A stretch of DNA of 63,910 nucleotides from a virus: positions 1 to 63,910 of IMG/VR virus record IMGVR_UViG_3300038548_000456; one strand, given 5' to 3'. The notes below the pieces were generated by a model. That model ran no database searches. It was not told the origin of the DNA and worked only from the letters and a program-made list of their open reading frames with translations. Shown here piece by piece: positions 1-6,098 of this stretch. Both the position numbers and the translations under genes were made by a program. Numbering within the stretch: position 1 is the stretch's first letter; each line of letters starts with the position of its first letter.

Positions 1-127
1 GGCGTCGTTAATATCCAACTGCAGAGCGTAGATCTGTTGTGATTTGGTAGCGTTGTCAAGTAGGTGCTCGAAGTGTACGAGCTGACCATAGTCATTGCCG
101 ATGCCAACTGCCGTTTTTTTTTTTTTT
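1..127. repeat. Terminal direct repeat, copy 1 (contig overlap)
   Basis: Bases 1-127 are identical to 63784-63910, and both copies end in a run of 14 T. The length of 127, a common k-mer value, and the homopolymer edge indicate an assembler overlap on a circular molecule rather than a biological terminal repeat. The repeat lies inside a leftward reading frame that crosses the junction. Confidence 0.95.
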
Positions 128-134
128 CGATTGA

Positions 135-332
135 TTAGTCTTCAACACATCTCTCCCATTTCTCTGCGCTGTACTTCCTATCCCTGACTGGACCGCCGAT
201 ACCGTGTCGCTTAGCTGTGACTGGGCAATTCTTGCATTTGGCAGTGTCGTACATCTCACCTCTCTTACTGATTGTTACGAGGTTGGTCTTTTCCCATTCA
301 TGTTCGCGTCTGCGATCGAGGATCTTAAGCAT
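135..332 (-). CDS. Small zinc-knuckle protein
   Basis: 65 aa, function unknown. A Cys-x2-Cys pair (CKNC) lies in a K-C-x2-C-x5-K-R-x-G context, a pattern common in tiny early phage proteins that may bind one metal. The start overlaps the upstream gene by 58 nt, and GGAGGC sits very close to the ATG. The true start may therefore lie slightly downstream, but the Cys-containing C-terminal half is well supported. Confidence 0.6.
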   Translation of the reverse strand: MLKILDRRREHEWEKTNLVTISKRGEMYDTAKCKNCPVTAKRHGIGGPVRDRKYSAEKWERCVED

Positions 333-562
333 GCCTCCATACTCACGAGCTTGTTCTGTTGGTGTTCAAGTAAGGGAGTATCCATTACAGCCTCTTGGAC
401 TATGTCAACTGGGGTTTTGATAGCACGAAGGTAATTAAGCACTGAGAGTTTGTGCTCGAGTGAGATGAACTCTTTAGGCTTTTGCACGTTGTACCCTAAC
501 GACTTAAGATGACCTTCAATCTTACGCTGGATCACATCAGCATATTCGTATGCTTTATTCAT
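275..562 (-). CDS. Hypothetical early protein
   Basis: 95 aa from the ATG at 562 (MNKAYEYADV), chosen because AAGGA lies about 8 nt upstream. An in-frame extension to 649 exists but is the shadow of the 46-aa membrane gene upstream. The sequence is helical and hydrophilic with no recognised domain. It belongs to the leftward small-gene operon. Confidence 0.7.
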   Translation of the reverse strand: MNKAYEYADVIQRKIEGHLKSLGYNVQKPKEFISLEHKLSVLNYLRAIKTPVDIVQEAVMDTPLLEHQQNKLVSMEACLRSSIADANMNGKRPTS

Positions 563-573
563 TACTATTTTCC

Positions 574-714
574 TTATCCTATGTGTTGAATGCAGTACCA
601 AACACTGAATCCCATTTCCCGACATTCTCCCCACTGGAAGACTGACCATAGGATAGCGAAGGTAATTAGGAGTGCAAAACCTATAACTTTAGCATAGAAC
701 ATTTTACGACTCAT
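574..714 (-). CDS. Small single-pass membrane protein
   Basis: 46 aa. A hydrophobic segment at about residues 8-25 (VIGFALLITFAILWSV) follows a basic N-terminus, and two Cys lie in the C-terminal tail. The start at 714 sits in GAGGAAAGTAATG and overlaps the stop of the upstream gene. Likely inner membrane, function unknown. Confidence 0.6.
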   Translation of the reverse strand: MSRKMFYAKVIGFALLITFAILWSVFQWGECREMGFSVWYCIQHIG

Positions 715-922
715 TACTTTCCTCCTCTGGCGGAGCCAAGAAGTTCTTTATGCATATGACCAGTCGGTCCTTACACTGCTGCGAACAGAGGTGTAAATCA
801 AACTTCATCTTGTCACCTTTAGTAGCAAACTCCTTCTCGATGGAATCAGTTAGGCGTATACACCTAGAATCTTCTACCTTAGCGTCTTTGTGACATACGT
901 CACACTCATATTTAATAGTCAT
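704..922 (-). CDS. Small zinc-finger-like protein
   Basis: 72 aa. Contains C-D-V-C at residues 7-10, a Cys near residue 21, and C-S-x-x-C at about 46-50, so it could hold one zinc ion. Acidic tail. Its start overlaps the stop of the 919-1236 gene by 4 nt (ATGA type), placing it in the same leftward operon. Function unknown. Confidence 0.75.
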   Translation of the reverse strand: MTIKYECDVCHKDAKVEDSRCIRLTDSIEKEFATKGDKMKFDLHLCSQQCKDRLVICIKNFLAPPEEESNES

Positions 923-1236
923 CTCTTACTCCTTGCTGATTTGACGATCTTGTTCAGGACTTTGATTGGCATGGTGCGGATCCTGTCATGTACGGCTACG
1001 CAATTGTCGCACATCCTGGTGCGGATCCTGTCATGTACGGCTACGCAATTGTCGCACATCCTGGTACTGGTCATGGTTGTGGGTTTGTCACAGAACTGGC
1101 ACGGGCAAGTAGGGATGAGCTCTTCAGGAGTCGGACGAGAGGGATTCTCCGGACACTGAGACTCATGGTTAGGCTCAGTCACAGAGTAGCGCATATCTTT
1201 TCCGCACCATTTGCATGGATGTTCGTGGTTACTCAT
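919..1236 (-). CDS. Cys-rich zinc-ribbon protein with an internal 15-aa duplication
   Basis: 105 aa. Three or more Cys pairs (CKWC, CPCQFC, MCDNC) suggest two zinc ribbons. The last ribbon half, beginning R-M-C-D-N-C, is duplicated perfectly: 45 bp repeated head to tail at 972-1016 and 1017-1061, exactly in frame. The nucleotide identity of the two copies indicates a very recent duplication. The gene overlaps its upstream neighbour by 4 nt. Function unknown. Confidence 0.75.
   Translation of the reverse strand: MSNHEHPCKWCGKDMRYSVTEPNHESQCPENPSRPTPEELIPTCPCQFCDKPTTMTSTRMCDNCVAVHDRIRTRMCDNCVAVHDRIRTMPIKVLNKIVKSARSKR
972..1061. repeat. 45-bp perfect tandem duplication
   Basis: 972-1016 and 1017-1061 are identical, and the match continues 4 bases into the following sequence. 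The unit is 15 codons, so the reading frame is kept. It duplicates one Cys-x2-Cys knuckle of the 919-1236 gene. Confidence 0.95.
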
Positions 1237-1511
1237 GTTAACTCCCCCACTTTGAACTGTCTCTTGTCTGCCTTGTTATAAGCGTAATCCTCTGCCCACT
1301 CCCGGGCAGTAATGACTCCCTTACCTTCTTTGAATTGACGACCGCATATACGACAGCTGCCACACTCTGGGAATCCTTGATACCATGGACAGTCATCGCG
1401 CTCGCAGTCGATGTCATATGTCGAGTCTTCGAAGGTCTTGAATTCGACTGTGTACTCATCATAGCCTTCTGGAGGATCGTCACTTCCAATAGTAATCTTG
1501 AACTTAGTCAT
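1233..1511 (-). CDS. Small Cys-rich protein
   Basis: 92 aa. The N-terminal beta-type segment (MTKFKITIGSDD) is followed by Cys in the pattern C-x4-C-x8-C-x2-C-x2-C (DCERDDC ... CGSCRIC), a possible zinc site. Start and stop overlap the neighbours by 1-4 nt. Function unknown. Confidence 0.7.
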   Translation of the reverse strand: MTKFKITIGSDDPPEGYDEYTVEFKTFEDSTYDIDCERDDCPWYQGFPECGSCRICGRQFKEGKGVITAREWAEDYAYNKADKRQFKVGELT

Positions 1512-1747
1512 TAGTAGTGCACCCAGATGTACATGATGATGTGATGAGGTAGTTGGTACCTGCGTGCAATCTCTTTCTTGTTGTGTTCGTAGATATTGAG
1601 GTCGTCTTGTATCTTGGTCAATGTGGCCGCTGGGAGGCTATCAATGGTGTCTCTCGCTTTTGCCTGTCGTTTGACTATGAGTCGCTTTCGGGCAAGGTTT
1701 CGAAGCTCTTGACCGATCTCTTCAAGTTGTTTGTCTTTGGCGTTCAT
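1511..1747 (-). CDS. First gene of the leftward operon; small possible HTH protein
   Basis: 78 aa from the ATG at 1747 (MNAKDKQ). The longer frame to 1855 runs through the promoter and is rejected. A helical basic N-terminal half precedes a segment resembling a helix-turn-helix (KKEIARRYQLPHHIIMYIW). TATAAT on the minus strand lies at 1760-1755, 7 nt from the ATG, so the transcript is probably leaderless. A small regulator is plausible but not shown. Confidence 0.65.
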   Translation of the reverse strand: MNAKDKQLEEIGQELRNLARKRLIVKRQAKARDTIDSLPAATLTKIQDDLNIYEHNKKEIARRYQLPHHIIMYIWVHY

Positions 1748-1754
1748 AGACCTT

Positions 1755-1760
1755 ATTATA
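1755..1760 (-). promoter_or_regulatory. -10 box of the leftward early promoter
   Basis: TATAAT on the minus strand, preceded by TCGACG and by GCTACA at about -35. The ATG of the 1511-1747 gene follows after 7 nt, which predicts transcription starting at or next to the start codon. The heptamer GCCACAT, the reverse complement of ATGTGGC, lies just upstream. Confidence 0.6.
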
Positions 1761-1942
1761 CGTCGATGTGGCGCTTTTGTAGCCGTTGGTGTGAAAATAA
1801 AGTGAGTATAATTAACGACATAAGAGAGGATCTTTAAAAAGTGTAGCAAAATCAATGACTTATGTCTGTCAGCTGCCTTCCACCCTTATTTAGAAGCTCA
1901 CTCTGACACTAGTCTGTTGATCTATAACGCTTTTTTTTCACC

Positions 1943-1965
1943 CTACACGACTACACAGTCTACAC
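1943..1965 (+). repeat. CTACAC iterons
   Basis: CTACAC occurs at 1943-1948, 1951-1956 and 1960-1965. The 10-mer CTACACGACT (1943-1952) is repeated inverted at 2045-2054. The spacing of 8-9 nt is close to, but short of, one helical turn. Likely sites for a phage initiator or repressor. Confidence 0.6.
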
Positions 1966-2044
1966 AGGATAAATACGAAGGTAGAGAGAGAAATGGTCGT
2001 TAATAATAACGCGCGTAAAAAAAAATATATATAGTAGATACGTA

Positions 2045-2054
2045 AGTCGTGTAG
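2045..2054 (-). repeat. Inverted copy of the iteron
   Basis: AGTCGTGTAG is the exact reverse complement of CTACACGACT at 1943-1952. The AT-rich tract lies between the two arms. Confidence 0.6.
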
Positions 2055-2144
2055 TCTGTTTTATTTTGTATTGGTATCAACGACTTAGGTGTACTATGGC
2101 CTCAAAATTTAAAGGTGCAGGGTAGTGCAGTGTGGGAAATGAGG

Positions 2145-2150
2145 TATAAT
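2145..2150 (+). promoter_or_regulatory. -10 box of the rightward early promoter
   Basis: TATAAT lies 7 nt before the ATG at 2158. The -35 is weak (GTAGTG at 17 nt). There is no SD before 2158, so a leaderless transcript is likely. The ATG at 2149 overlaps the -10 box itself and is therefore not a believable start. Confidence 0.6.
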
Positions 2151-2157
2151 GTGGCCT

Positions 2158-2688
2158 ATGGCCAAGAGACTTTCAAAGAGAACTAGAGCTTCAAGAAGCC
2201 GGATTATCAAGAAGAAAGACATTGGTTTGCACCTACCTAGTGCACCTGAGATTGTGAAGGCTATTGCAATGCAAGGTGTGACCGATGATGAGCTTGCATT
2301 CATGTTCGGCTTGCCACCTAAGACAATAGAAGGTTGGCGCAAGATGTATGACTCATTTGACTCGGCACTTGAGGAAGGCCGCACTGTCGCTGATCTTGAG
2401 GTAGTTGAGGCATTGCACAAAAAAGCTACTGGCTATTCCTACGAAAAGGAGTTCTCTACCAAGGAGGGTAAGGTCCGGTCATTTACACAGCATGTAGAAC
2501 CTGAAACTAATGCAATCAAATTCTGGCTGCAGAACCGCACACCTGAACAATGGAATCGCGCAGCTAAGCATCTGCAGCTAACAGGCAAGAAAGGCGAGCC
2601 TAACCTGGACGGTGTTACCCCTGAGAGTAAGCTCGAGCTAATGAGCAGTATCCTATCCCTGATACAACCAAAACCCGATGGAGCATGA
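2158..2688 (+). CDS. terS: Terminase small subunit-like protein (TerS)
   Basis: 176 aa from the ATG at 2158. A basic N-terminus is followed by an HTH-like segment (VTDDELAFMFGLPPKTIEGWRK). Then comes the block typical of phage small terminases: ALHKKATGYS, an E-T-N-A-I-K-F-W-L-Q-N-R-T-P-E-Q-W stretch, and a C-terminal helix. TerS recognises the packaging site and feeds DNA to the TerL motor. It is encoded about 9 kb before TerL and is the first rightward gene, which is unusual because the two are normally adjacent. The homology is by recognition of the conserved block. Confidence 0.8.
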   Translation: MAKRLSKRTRASRSRIIKKKDIGLHLPSAPEIVKAIAMQGVTDDELAFMFGLPPKTIEGWRKMYDSFDSALEEGRTVADLEVVEALHKKATGYSYEKEFSTKEGKVRSFTQHVEPETNAIKFWLQNRTPEQWNRAAKHLQLTGKKGEPNLDGVTPESKLELMSSILSLIQPKPDGA

Positions 2689-2690
2689 GA

Positions 2691-2915
2691 ATGAGCGCAA
2701 CAGCAAGAGAAGTTATATCTCAAGATGAGGGTGACAGAGAACATGTCCTCGCTTGTCAGTACGCAGACGGGAGAAGAGAGGCTGCCAGAGATGGGTGTAT
2801 TGCGAATAACATGAAGCATCGCACTGAGAAAGAAGAGGCTGCCCGGTTCTTGCACCACTATGAAGGTTTTCGTGATGGGCGAGAATCTGATGGCAAGTCG
2901 TTTAGGAAATACTGA
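2691..2915 (+). CDS. Small hypothetical protein
   Basis: 74 aa from the ATG at 2691, which lies 7 nt after GGAG. The ATG at 2685 is too close to that SD. Hydrophilic and Arg/Glu rich (E-x-A-A-R-F-L-H-H-Y-E-G-F-R-D-G-R), as in small phage proteins of unknown function. The stop overlaps the next start. Confidence 0.65.
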   Translation: MSATAREVISQDEGDREHVLACQYADGRREAARDGCIANNMKHRTEKEEAARFLHHYEGFRDGRESDGKSFRKY

Positions 2916-3076
2916 TGACTGAGAACCTAAGAGTTAGAGACATGAAAGATGCAGATGACGTTATGCGTCGGATAACTGCGTTAGAGAAGGAAGCAGTGAA
3001 GAATCCAAAGAAGAAGCATATCCTTCATAGGGCATGGGATGATGCTGTTCAATCTAATGGTCCTATCAAAACCTGA
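2915..3076 (+). CDS. Small helical protein
   Basis: 53 aa (MTENLRVRDM...SNGPIKT). The ATG overlaps the preceding TGA (TGATG). Highly charged and helical. No function is recognisable. The coding call rests on the coupled start and on the absence of any other use for the interval. Confidence 0.55.
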   Translation: MTENLRVRDMKDADDVMRRITALEKEAVKNPKKKHILHRAWDDAVQSNGPIKT

Positions 3077-3088
3077 TGGAGCATAACA

Positions 3089-3307
3089 ATGAACGGCATC
3101 ACTGAATCTATCGAGGATGAGCCGGGTCGTTGGTTCGAGTCATTAGATGAAGCTCCACCTAATACTGAATGTCATAATTGTCACGACCCAGCTGAGTTGA
3201 TGGATGAAGAGAAACAACTCTGGTGTGCACCCTGTGCTGGTGAAGTTGACTGGGAGATGAAACTCTCCGAGGCTGAGGACGATGCTCTTATATCTCTGTG
3301 TGATTAA
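3089..3307 (+). CDS. Small zinc-ribbon protein
   Basis: 72 aa, acidic. Two Cys-x2-Cys knuckles (CHNC and CAPC) 17 residues apart form a plausible zinc ribbon. The start follows GGAGCATAACA, a block reused at several gene junctions here. The stop codon lies within the upstream half of promoter P1. Confidence 0.7.
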   Translation: MNGITESIEDEPGRWFESLDEAPPNTECHNCHDPAELMDEEKQLWCAPCAGEVDWEMKLSEAEDDALISLCD

Positions 3308-3312
3308 ACAAG

Positions 3313-3342
3313 TCGACATATGTGGCTCATTGCGTATATAAT
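3313..3342 (+). promoter_or_regulatory. Early promoter P1
   Basis: TCGACA (3313-3318), an 18-nt spacer, then TATAAT (3337-3342). The 19 bases from GTGATTAAAC through TCGACA are identical to those of P2, and ATGTGGC lies in the spacer. Confidence 0.75.
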
Positions 3343-3352
3343 CAACTTGGAG

Positions 3353-3397
3353 ATGTATACTGATGATGACAGTTCATTCGGTGAGCCCCAGTCCTGA
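3353..3397 (+). CDS. Possible 14-aa leader peptide
   Basis: ATG 10 nt after the P1 -10 box, encoding an acidic 14-residue peptide (MYTDDDSSFGEPQS), with GGAG directly before it. It could be a leader peptide or simply chance. The rest of 3308-3430 is untranslated. Confidence 0.25.
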   Translation: MYTDDDSSFGEPQS

Positions 3398-3430
3398 GCC
3401 GACATCTCTTTTCTTACTAGGAGCATAACA

Positions 3431-3562
3431 ATGAGATGGCACACTAAACATTATCATTACTGGATCCACTTCAAGTGGTCTGGAGATACAATTCCTTGGC
3501 TTCCTGGTGTGTGCTGGGGGTGTACTCCACGCCAAGTCCAACAAAAACCTGAGGGTGCATAA
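3431..3562 (+). CDS. Small Trp/His-rich protein
   Basis: 43 aa, starting 7 nt after AGGAGCATAACA. The composition is extreme (six Trp, four His, CWGC). It ends QQKPEGA, echoing the TerS C-terminus (QPKPDGA). Both genes therefore seem to have been joined at the same recurring junction sequence. Function unknown. Confidence 0.5.
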   Translation: MRWHTKHYHYWIHFKWSGDTIPWLPGVCWGCTPRQVQQKPEGA

Positions 3563-3564
3563 TA

Positions 3565-3732
3565 ATGGAAGTACTAAAGAATGATCTTTCGATCCCTATC
3601 AAGTTGGTACCAGACTTCAGCGATCCCTCATGCGGGGTGATTAGCGGACCGTCGCATGTCCCCTACCTTGGGGAACAACTGGTCTTCATTAAGCTGGAGC
3701 GTGGTGTGAAGTATTCCATCCAAGCATGTTAA
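3565..3732 (+). CDS. Small hypothetical protein
   Basis: 55 aa (MEVLKNDLSI...YSIQAC), probably beta-rich. It starts just after the preceding stop, downstream of GAGGGTGCATAATA, and its stop overlaps the next start. Function unknown. Confidence 0.55.
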   Translation: MEVLKNDLSIPIKLVPDFSDPSCGVISGPSHVPYLGEQLVFIKLERGVKYSIQAC

Positions 3733-4091
3733 GATTAATACAGCCTAGGCAGGATAAGAACGGCAAGCAGATCCTCGCTTTTGTAGGTGAGACAGACGAC
3801 GAATACTATGAGCGAGCACGTCAATGGATAGAGGAGCGAGACCGCATGGCAGCAGACGTATTCTCACGAGTGCTTGATGAGAGACCAAAGATAGTACCCT
3901 TAGCTGATGGTAACGGTGACGGCGTTGAACTAACCTGCATCAGCCACACTGAGCATGGACTGTCAGATGAGCAAATCATGAAGTTGACACAATACTGCCC
4001 ATTCTGTGGTGGGCTCTTGAGTCGTCCTATATCTAGTAGTGGTGACAATGATCAGAATCCCATTCGCTGTCATTACCGTGATGATGACTAG
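3726..4091 (+). CDS. Hypothetical protein with a Cys knuckle
   Basis: 121 aa. Acidic helical N-terminal half (DEYYERARQWIEERDRM), then CPFCGG near residue 98 and a later Cys, suggesting a small zinc site. Overlaps the upstream gene by 7 nt. Function unknown. Confidence 0.65.
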   Translation: MLRLIQPRQDKNGKQILAFVGETDDEYYERARQWIEERDRMAADVFSRVLDERPKIVPLADGNGDGVELTCISHTEHGLSDEQIMKLTQYCPFCGGLLSRPISSSGDNDQNPIRCHYRDDD

Positions 4092-4305
4092 AACATATGG
4101 TACTGCTAAGGAGTTTGACTCAGAGGAGAAGATGATTGAACACATCACTGGTCATCTTCCTCAGTTCAGCAACTGCTGCTGCACATGCAACAGAACTGAC
4201 TTCCACTGGGGTGGCTGTGCAGATCAGAATGCATTGCTTGACTACCCTTACGGTAAGCATCCTATCCCCTACCCTCTTGATGCACCTCATCACAAGCGTG
4301 ATTAA
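4081..4305 (+). CDS. Small Cys-rich hypothetical protein
   Basis: 74 aa from the ATG at 4081 (4084 is equally possible). The frame opens earlier, at 4039, but inside the upstream gene. A cluster CCCTC plus a further Cys suggests metal binding. The stop lies at the beginning of promoter P2. Confidence 0.6.
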   Translation: MMTRTYGTAKEFDSEEKMIEHITGHLPQFSNCCCTCNRTDFHWGGCADQNALLDYPYGKHPIPYPLDAPHHKRD

Positions 4306-4310
4306 ACAAG

Positions 4311-4340
4311 TCGACACATGTGGCAACTGTCGTTTATAAT
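4311..4340 (+). promoter_or_regulatory. Early promoter P2, leaderless start
   Basis: TCGACA (4311-4316), an 18-nt spacer containing ATGTGGCAAC, then TATAAT (4335-4340). The methyltransferase ATG follows after 6 nt with no SD, so the mRNA is predicted to be leaderless. Confidence 0.75.
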
Positions 4341-4346
4341 TACTAA

Positions 4347-5108
4347 ATGGCTAAACGTGTTCAACCTGTCGTCCTCTCCTTATGTGATTACTCGGGTAGT
4401 TGGTCTGCTCCGTTCTTGGATCATCGGATCTTACCTGTTCGAGTTGATCCCAAGCATGGAGGATTTGAATACTCCGGGCGAGGCTTGAGAAAGGGAGTCT
4501 TCGGTAATGGAGAAGTAGTTCCTATGCCAGATGGAGGGATTGGACTCGCTCTCAGCGTGGGCTCATTGCTTAAACATCTGAGAAAGAATCCAAAATTCTT
4601 GAACCAGGTCTTAGAGAAGAACCTTCGAATTTTGGGGATAATGATTGCACCTCCTTGCACTGACTTCTCTTCTAGCGGCGCAAGATGGTTCAAAGGCAAG
4701 GATGCTGACGGCAGAACTCGAGAGTCTATTAGTATCGTTCGCGAGTGCTTAGCAGTTAAGGACATTCTAGATCCAAAGTGGTGGGTGCTCGAGAATCCCC
4801 AGGGAAGAATTGCTACTACTTGCGCCCCTGAGCTGGGTGTCCCTCTGCTTCGATTTGATCCCTGTGACTATGCGGGGTTCGCTGATGATCCTGATCGAGA
4901 GGCTTACACTAAACGAACTGCTCTATATGGTGACTTCAATACAGAACTTGTTACAGATTCTCGAGAGCCGGTGTACTATTATCGAGGAGGAAAGCGTGGC
5001 TCTTGGATGTGGGCAAACCTTGGAGGCAAGAGCGAACGTACTAAAGCCTTAAGGAGTAAGACACCTCAAGGATTCTCTCGGGCATTCGCTCAAGCCCAGG
5101 CAGGATAA
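4347..5108 (+). CDS. DNA cytosine-C5 methyltransferase-like protein
   Basis: 253 aa, short for the family (usually over 300). Motif I-like LSLCDYSG is at about residues 11-18. The catalytic loop P-P-C-T-D-F-S-S-S-G lies at about 102-111, with Cys as the expected nucleophile. WWVLENPQGR (about 144-153) supplies the ENP motif. Y-T-K-R-T-A-L-Y-G-D-F near residue 186 is the usual phage version of the C-terminal motif. These enzymes methylate cytosine in DNA with S-adenosylmethionine. It has its own promoter (P2) and no SD. Likely role: protection from restriction, or acting with the nucleotide pathway at 53-56 kb. Confidence 0.8.
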   Translation: MAKRVQPVVLSLCDYSGSWSAPFLDHRILPVRVDPKHGGFEYSGRGLRKGVFGNGEVVPMPDGGIGLALSVGSLLKHLRKNPKFLNQVLEKNLRILGIMIAPPCTDFSSSGARWFKGKDADGRTRESISIVRECLAVKDILDPKWWVLENPQGRIATTCAPELGVPLLRFDPCDYAGFADDPDREAYTKRTALYGDFNTELVTDSREPVYYYRGGKRGSWMWANLGGKSERTKALRSKTPQGFSRAFAQAQAG

Positions 5109-5113
5109 ACGAT

Positions 5114-5143
5114 TCGACACGAGTGGCAACCTCGTCGTATAAT
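5114..5143 (+). promoter_or_regulatory. Early promoter P3, ahead of the non-coding stretch
   Basis: TCGACA (5114-5119), an 18-nt spacer (CGAGTGGCAACCTCGTCG), then TATAAT (5138-5143). Same layout as P1 and P2. No gene follows for almost 500 nt. Confidence 0.75.
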
Positions 5144-5281
5144 TAGCTTGCGCGATCTTTGTTTCCTAACTAGCGGGGTAACACCATGCTTGATATACGG
5201 TACTAAAGACACCGCACCTGAAGGGACAGTTAGGTTTTATTGTTGCCGACTTCCATTCGGCACTACCCAGTTATCCTAGCT

Positions 5282-5299
5282 GCTCTCTTCTTTATTGAA
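5282..5299 (+). repeat. 18-bp direct repeat, copy 1
   Basis: GCTCTCTTCTTTATTGAA, exact copy at 5415-5432. Confidence 0.85.
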
Positions 5300-5414
5300 A
5301 GGAGTGCGGCGTGGAAAGCAGACACGTAGTGGTAACGCTAGAGGATCGGCTTAGGTCGATAGCCGGAAGCACCATGGTCGGAGTTCCGAACTAGAGCTGG
5401 AGTAGCGACCAGCC

Positions 5415-5432
5415 GCTCTCTTCTTTATTGAA
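5415..5432 (+). repeat. 18-bp direct repeat, copy 2
   Basis: Exact copy of 5282-5299, 133 nt downstream. Short imperfect similarity (AGCTG/AGCCG) precedes both copies. Confidence 0.85.
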
Positions 5433-5637
5433 TTGTCGTAGAGTCTGCGCAACCTCTTAGGAGTAAGCTGCGTGAATACGATGCTGTTGAGAAAGGCTTA
5501 ATATCAGCGGACTGAAGTGATGACCAGTTATAGCGTCTTAGGAAAGCCACTTGGATGAGCACATCATAATACAAGTTAGGCTTGACAGGAGGGAGAGACC
5601 CCATACTTATAACAACAACTTTCTGTAGGAGAAAGGT

Positions 5638-6096
5638 ATGAGCAACGAACAAATGATGGAAGACATCGATCGCACCATCAAGCAAGCTGCAATCGCAGGC
5701 ACTCTCACTGAAGACGCCATCGGCTACTACAACGGCCTCATCAAGCTGGCTGAAGAGCAGCGCATTGAGATCAAAGGTTATGTGGAAGACGCTAAGAAGC
5801 AGAGTGACATCATACGCCTGATCCAACAGGAACGTGACGATGCACGTAAGGTTCGTGATGTACTCCTGACTGAGAGAGATGGCATCATTGAGCGTGAGAA
5901 GTGGATCACTATTCTGGAGCAGCAGGCTAAGTGGCAAGAGGCTCGAGTTCTAGATCACAAGCATATGATGGAGACCATCTTCAAGCCTCACTCGTTCAAG
6001 GAGAGTGTCTATAAGTCTGTTCCGAAGGTCGATAGTAACGGTTATGAGACAGGACGAACAAATGAGAATGAAGACAAGACAAGGACGGAGGACTAG
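5638..6096 (+). CDS. Coiled-coil protein
   Basis: 152 aa with a good SD (AGGAGAAAGGT ATG). Almost wholly helical and charged at residues 5-115, consistent with a long coiled coil; the C-terminus is polar. First gene after the candidate RNA. Function unknown. Confidence 0.75.
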   Translation: MSNEQMMEDIDRTIKQAAIAGTLTEDAIGYYNGLIKLAEEQRIEIKGYVEDAKKQSDIIRLIQQERDDARKVRDVLLTERDGIIEREKWITILEQQAKWQEARVLDHKHMMETIFKPHSFKESVYKSVPKVDSNGYETGRTNENEDKTRTED

Positions 6097-6098
6097 CC

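Larger units (their letters stand above)
1748..2157. other. Divergent intergenic control region; candidate replication origin
   Basis: About 410 bp without a gene, lying between the leftward and rightward early operons. It holds outward promoters at both ends, three CTACAC iterons (1943, 1951, 1960) and an inverted fourth copy (2049-2054). It also has a palindrome-like CGTTAATAATAACG and a very AT-rich tract with A9 followed by TA repeats (around 2019-2032). Iterons beside an AT-rich stretch are typical of replication origins and of regulator-binding switches. No initiator was identified, so origin function is inferred. Confidence 0.6.
5150..5637 (+). ncRNA. Candidate structured non-coding RNA or long leader
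   Basis: About 490 nt with its own promoter and no credible ORF. CCTAACT (5165-5171) pairs with AGTTAGG (5228-5234) and encloses about 56 nt. A GCCGA/TCGGC hairpin lies at 5245-5261. CGGCT (5347-5351) pairs with AGCCG (5361-5365). An 18-nt direct repeat, GCTCTCTTCTTTATTGAA, flanks a 115-nt GC-richer module. It does not fit a tRNA: there is no T-arm or CCA. It could be a regulatory RNA, a riboregulator of the following operon, or a packaging/replication element. Confidence 0.5.

Noticed and set aside
1-127. 127-bp direct terminal repeat as physical phage ends
   Set aside because: The length equals a standard assembler k-mer and it ends in a homopolymer. Better explained as contig overlap. Read data would be needed to claim real terminal repeats.
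1748-1855. Extension of the 1511 gene to 1855
   Set aside because: It would run through the -10 box and has no SD. The ATG at 1747 fits the leaderless promoter.
5161-5240. tRNA gene with 7-bp acceptor-like helix
   Set aside because: CCTAACT/AGTTAGG has the right spacing for an acceptor stem but there is no T-arm with TTC, no anticodon arm and no CCA. No other convincing tRNA was seen in the window.
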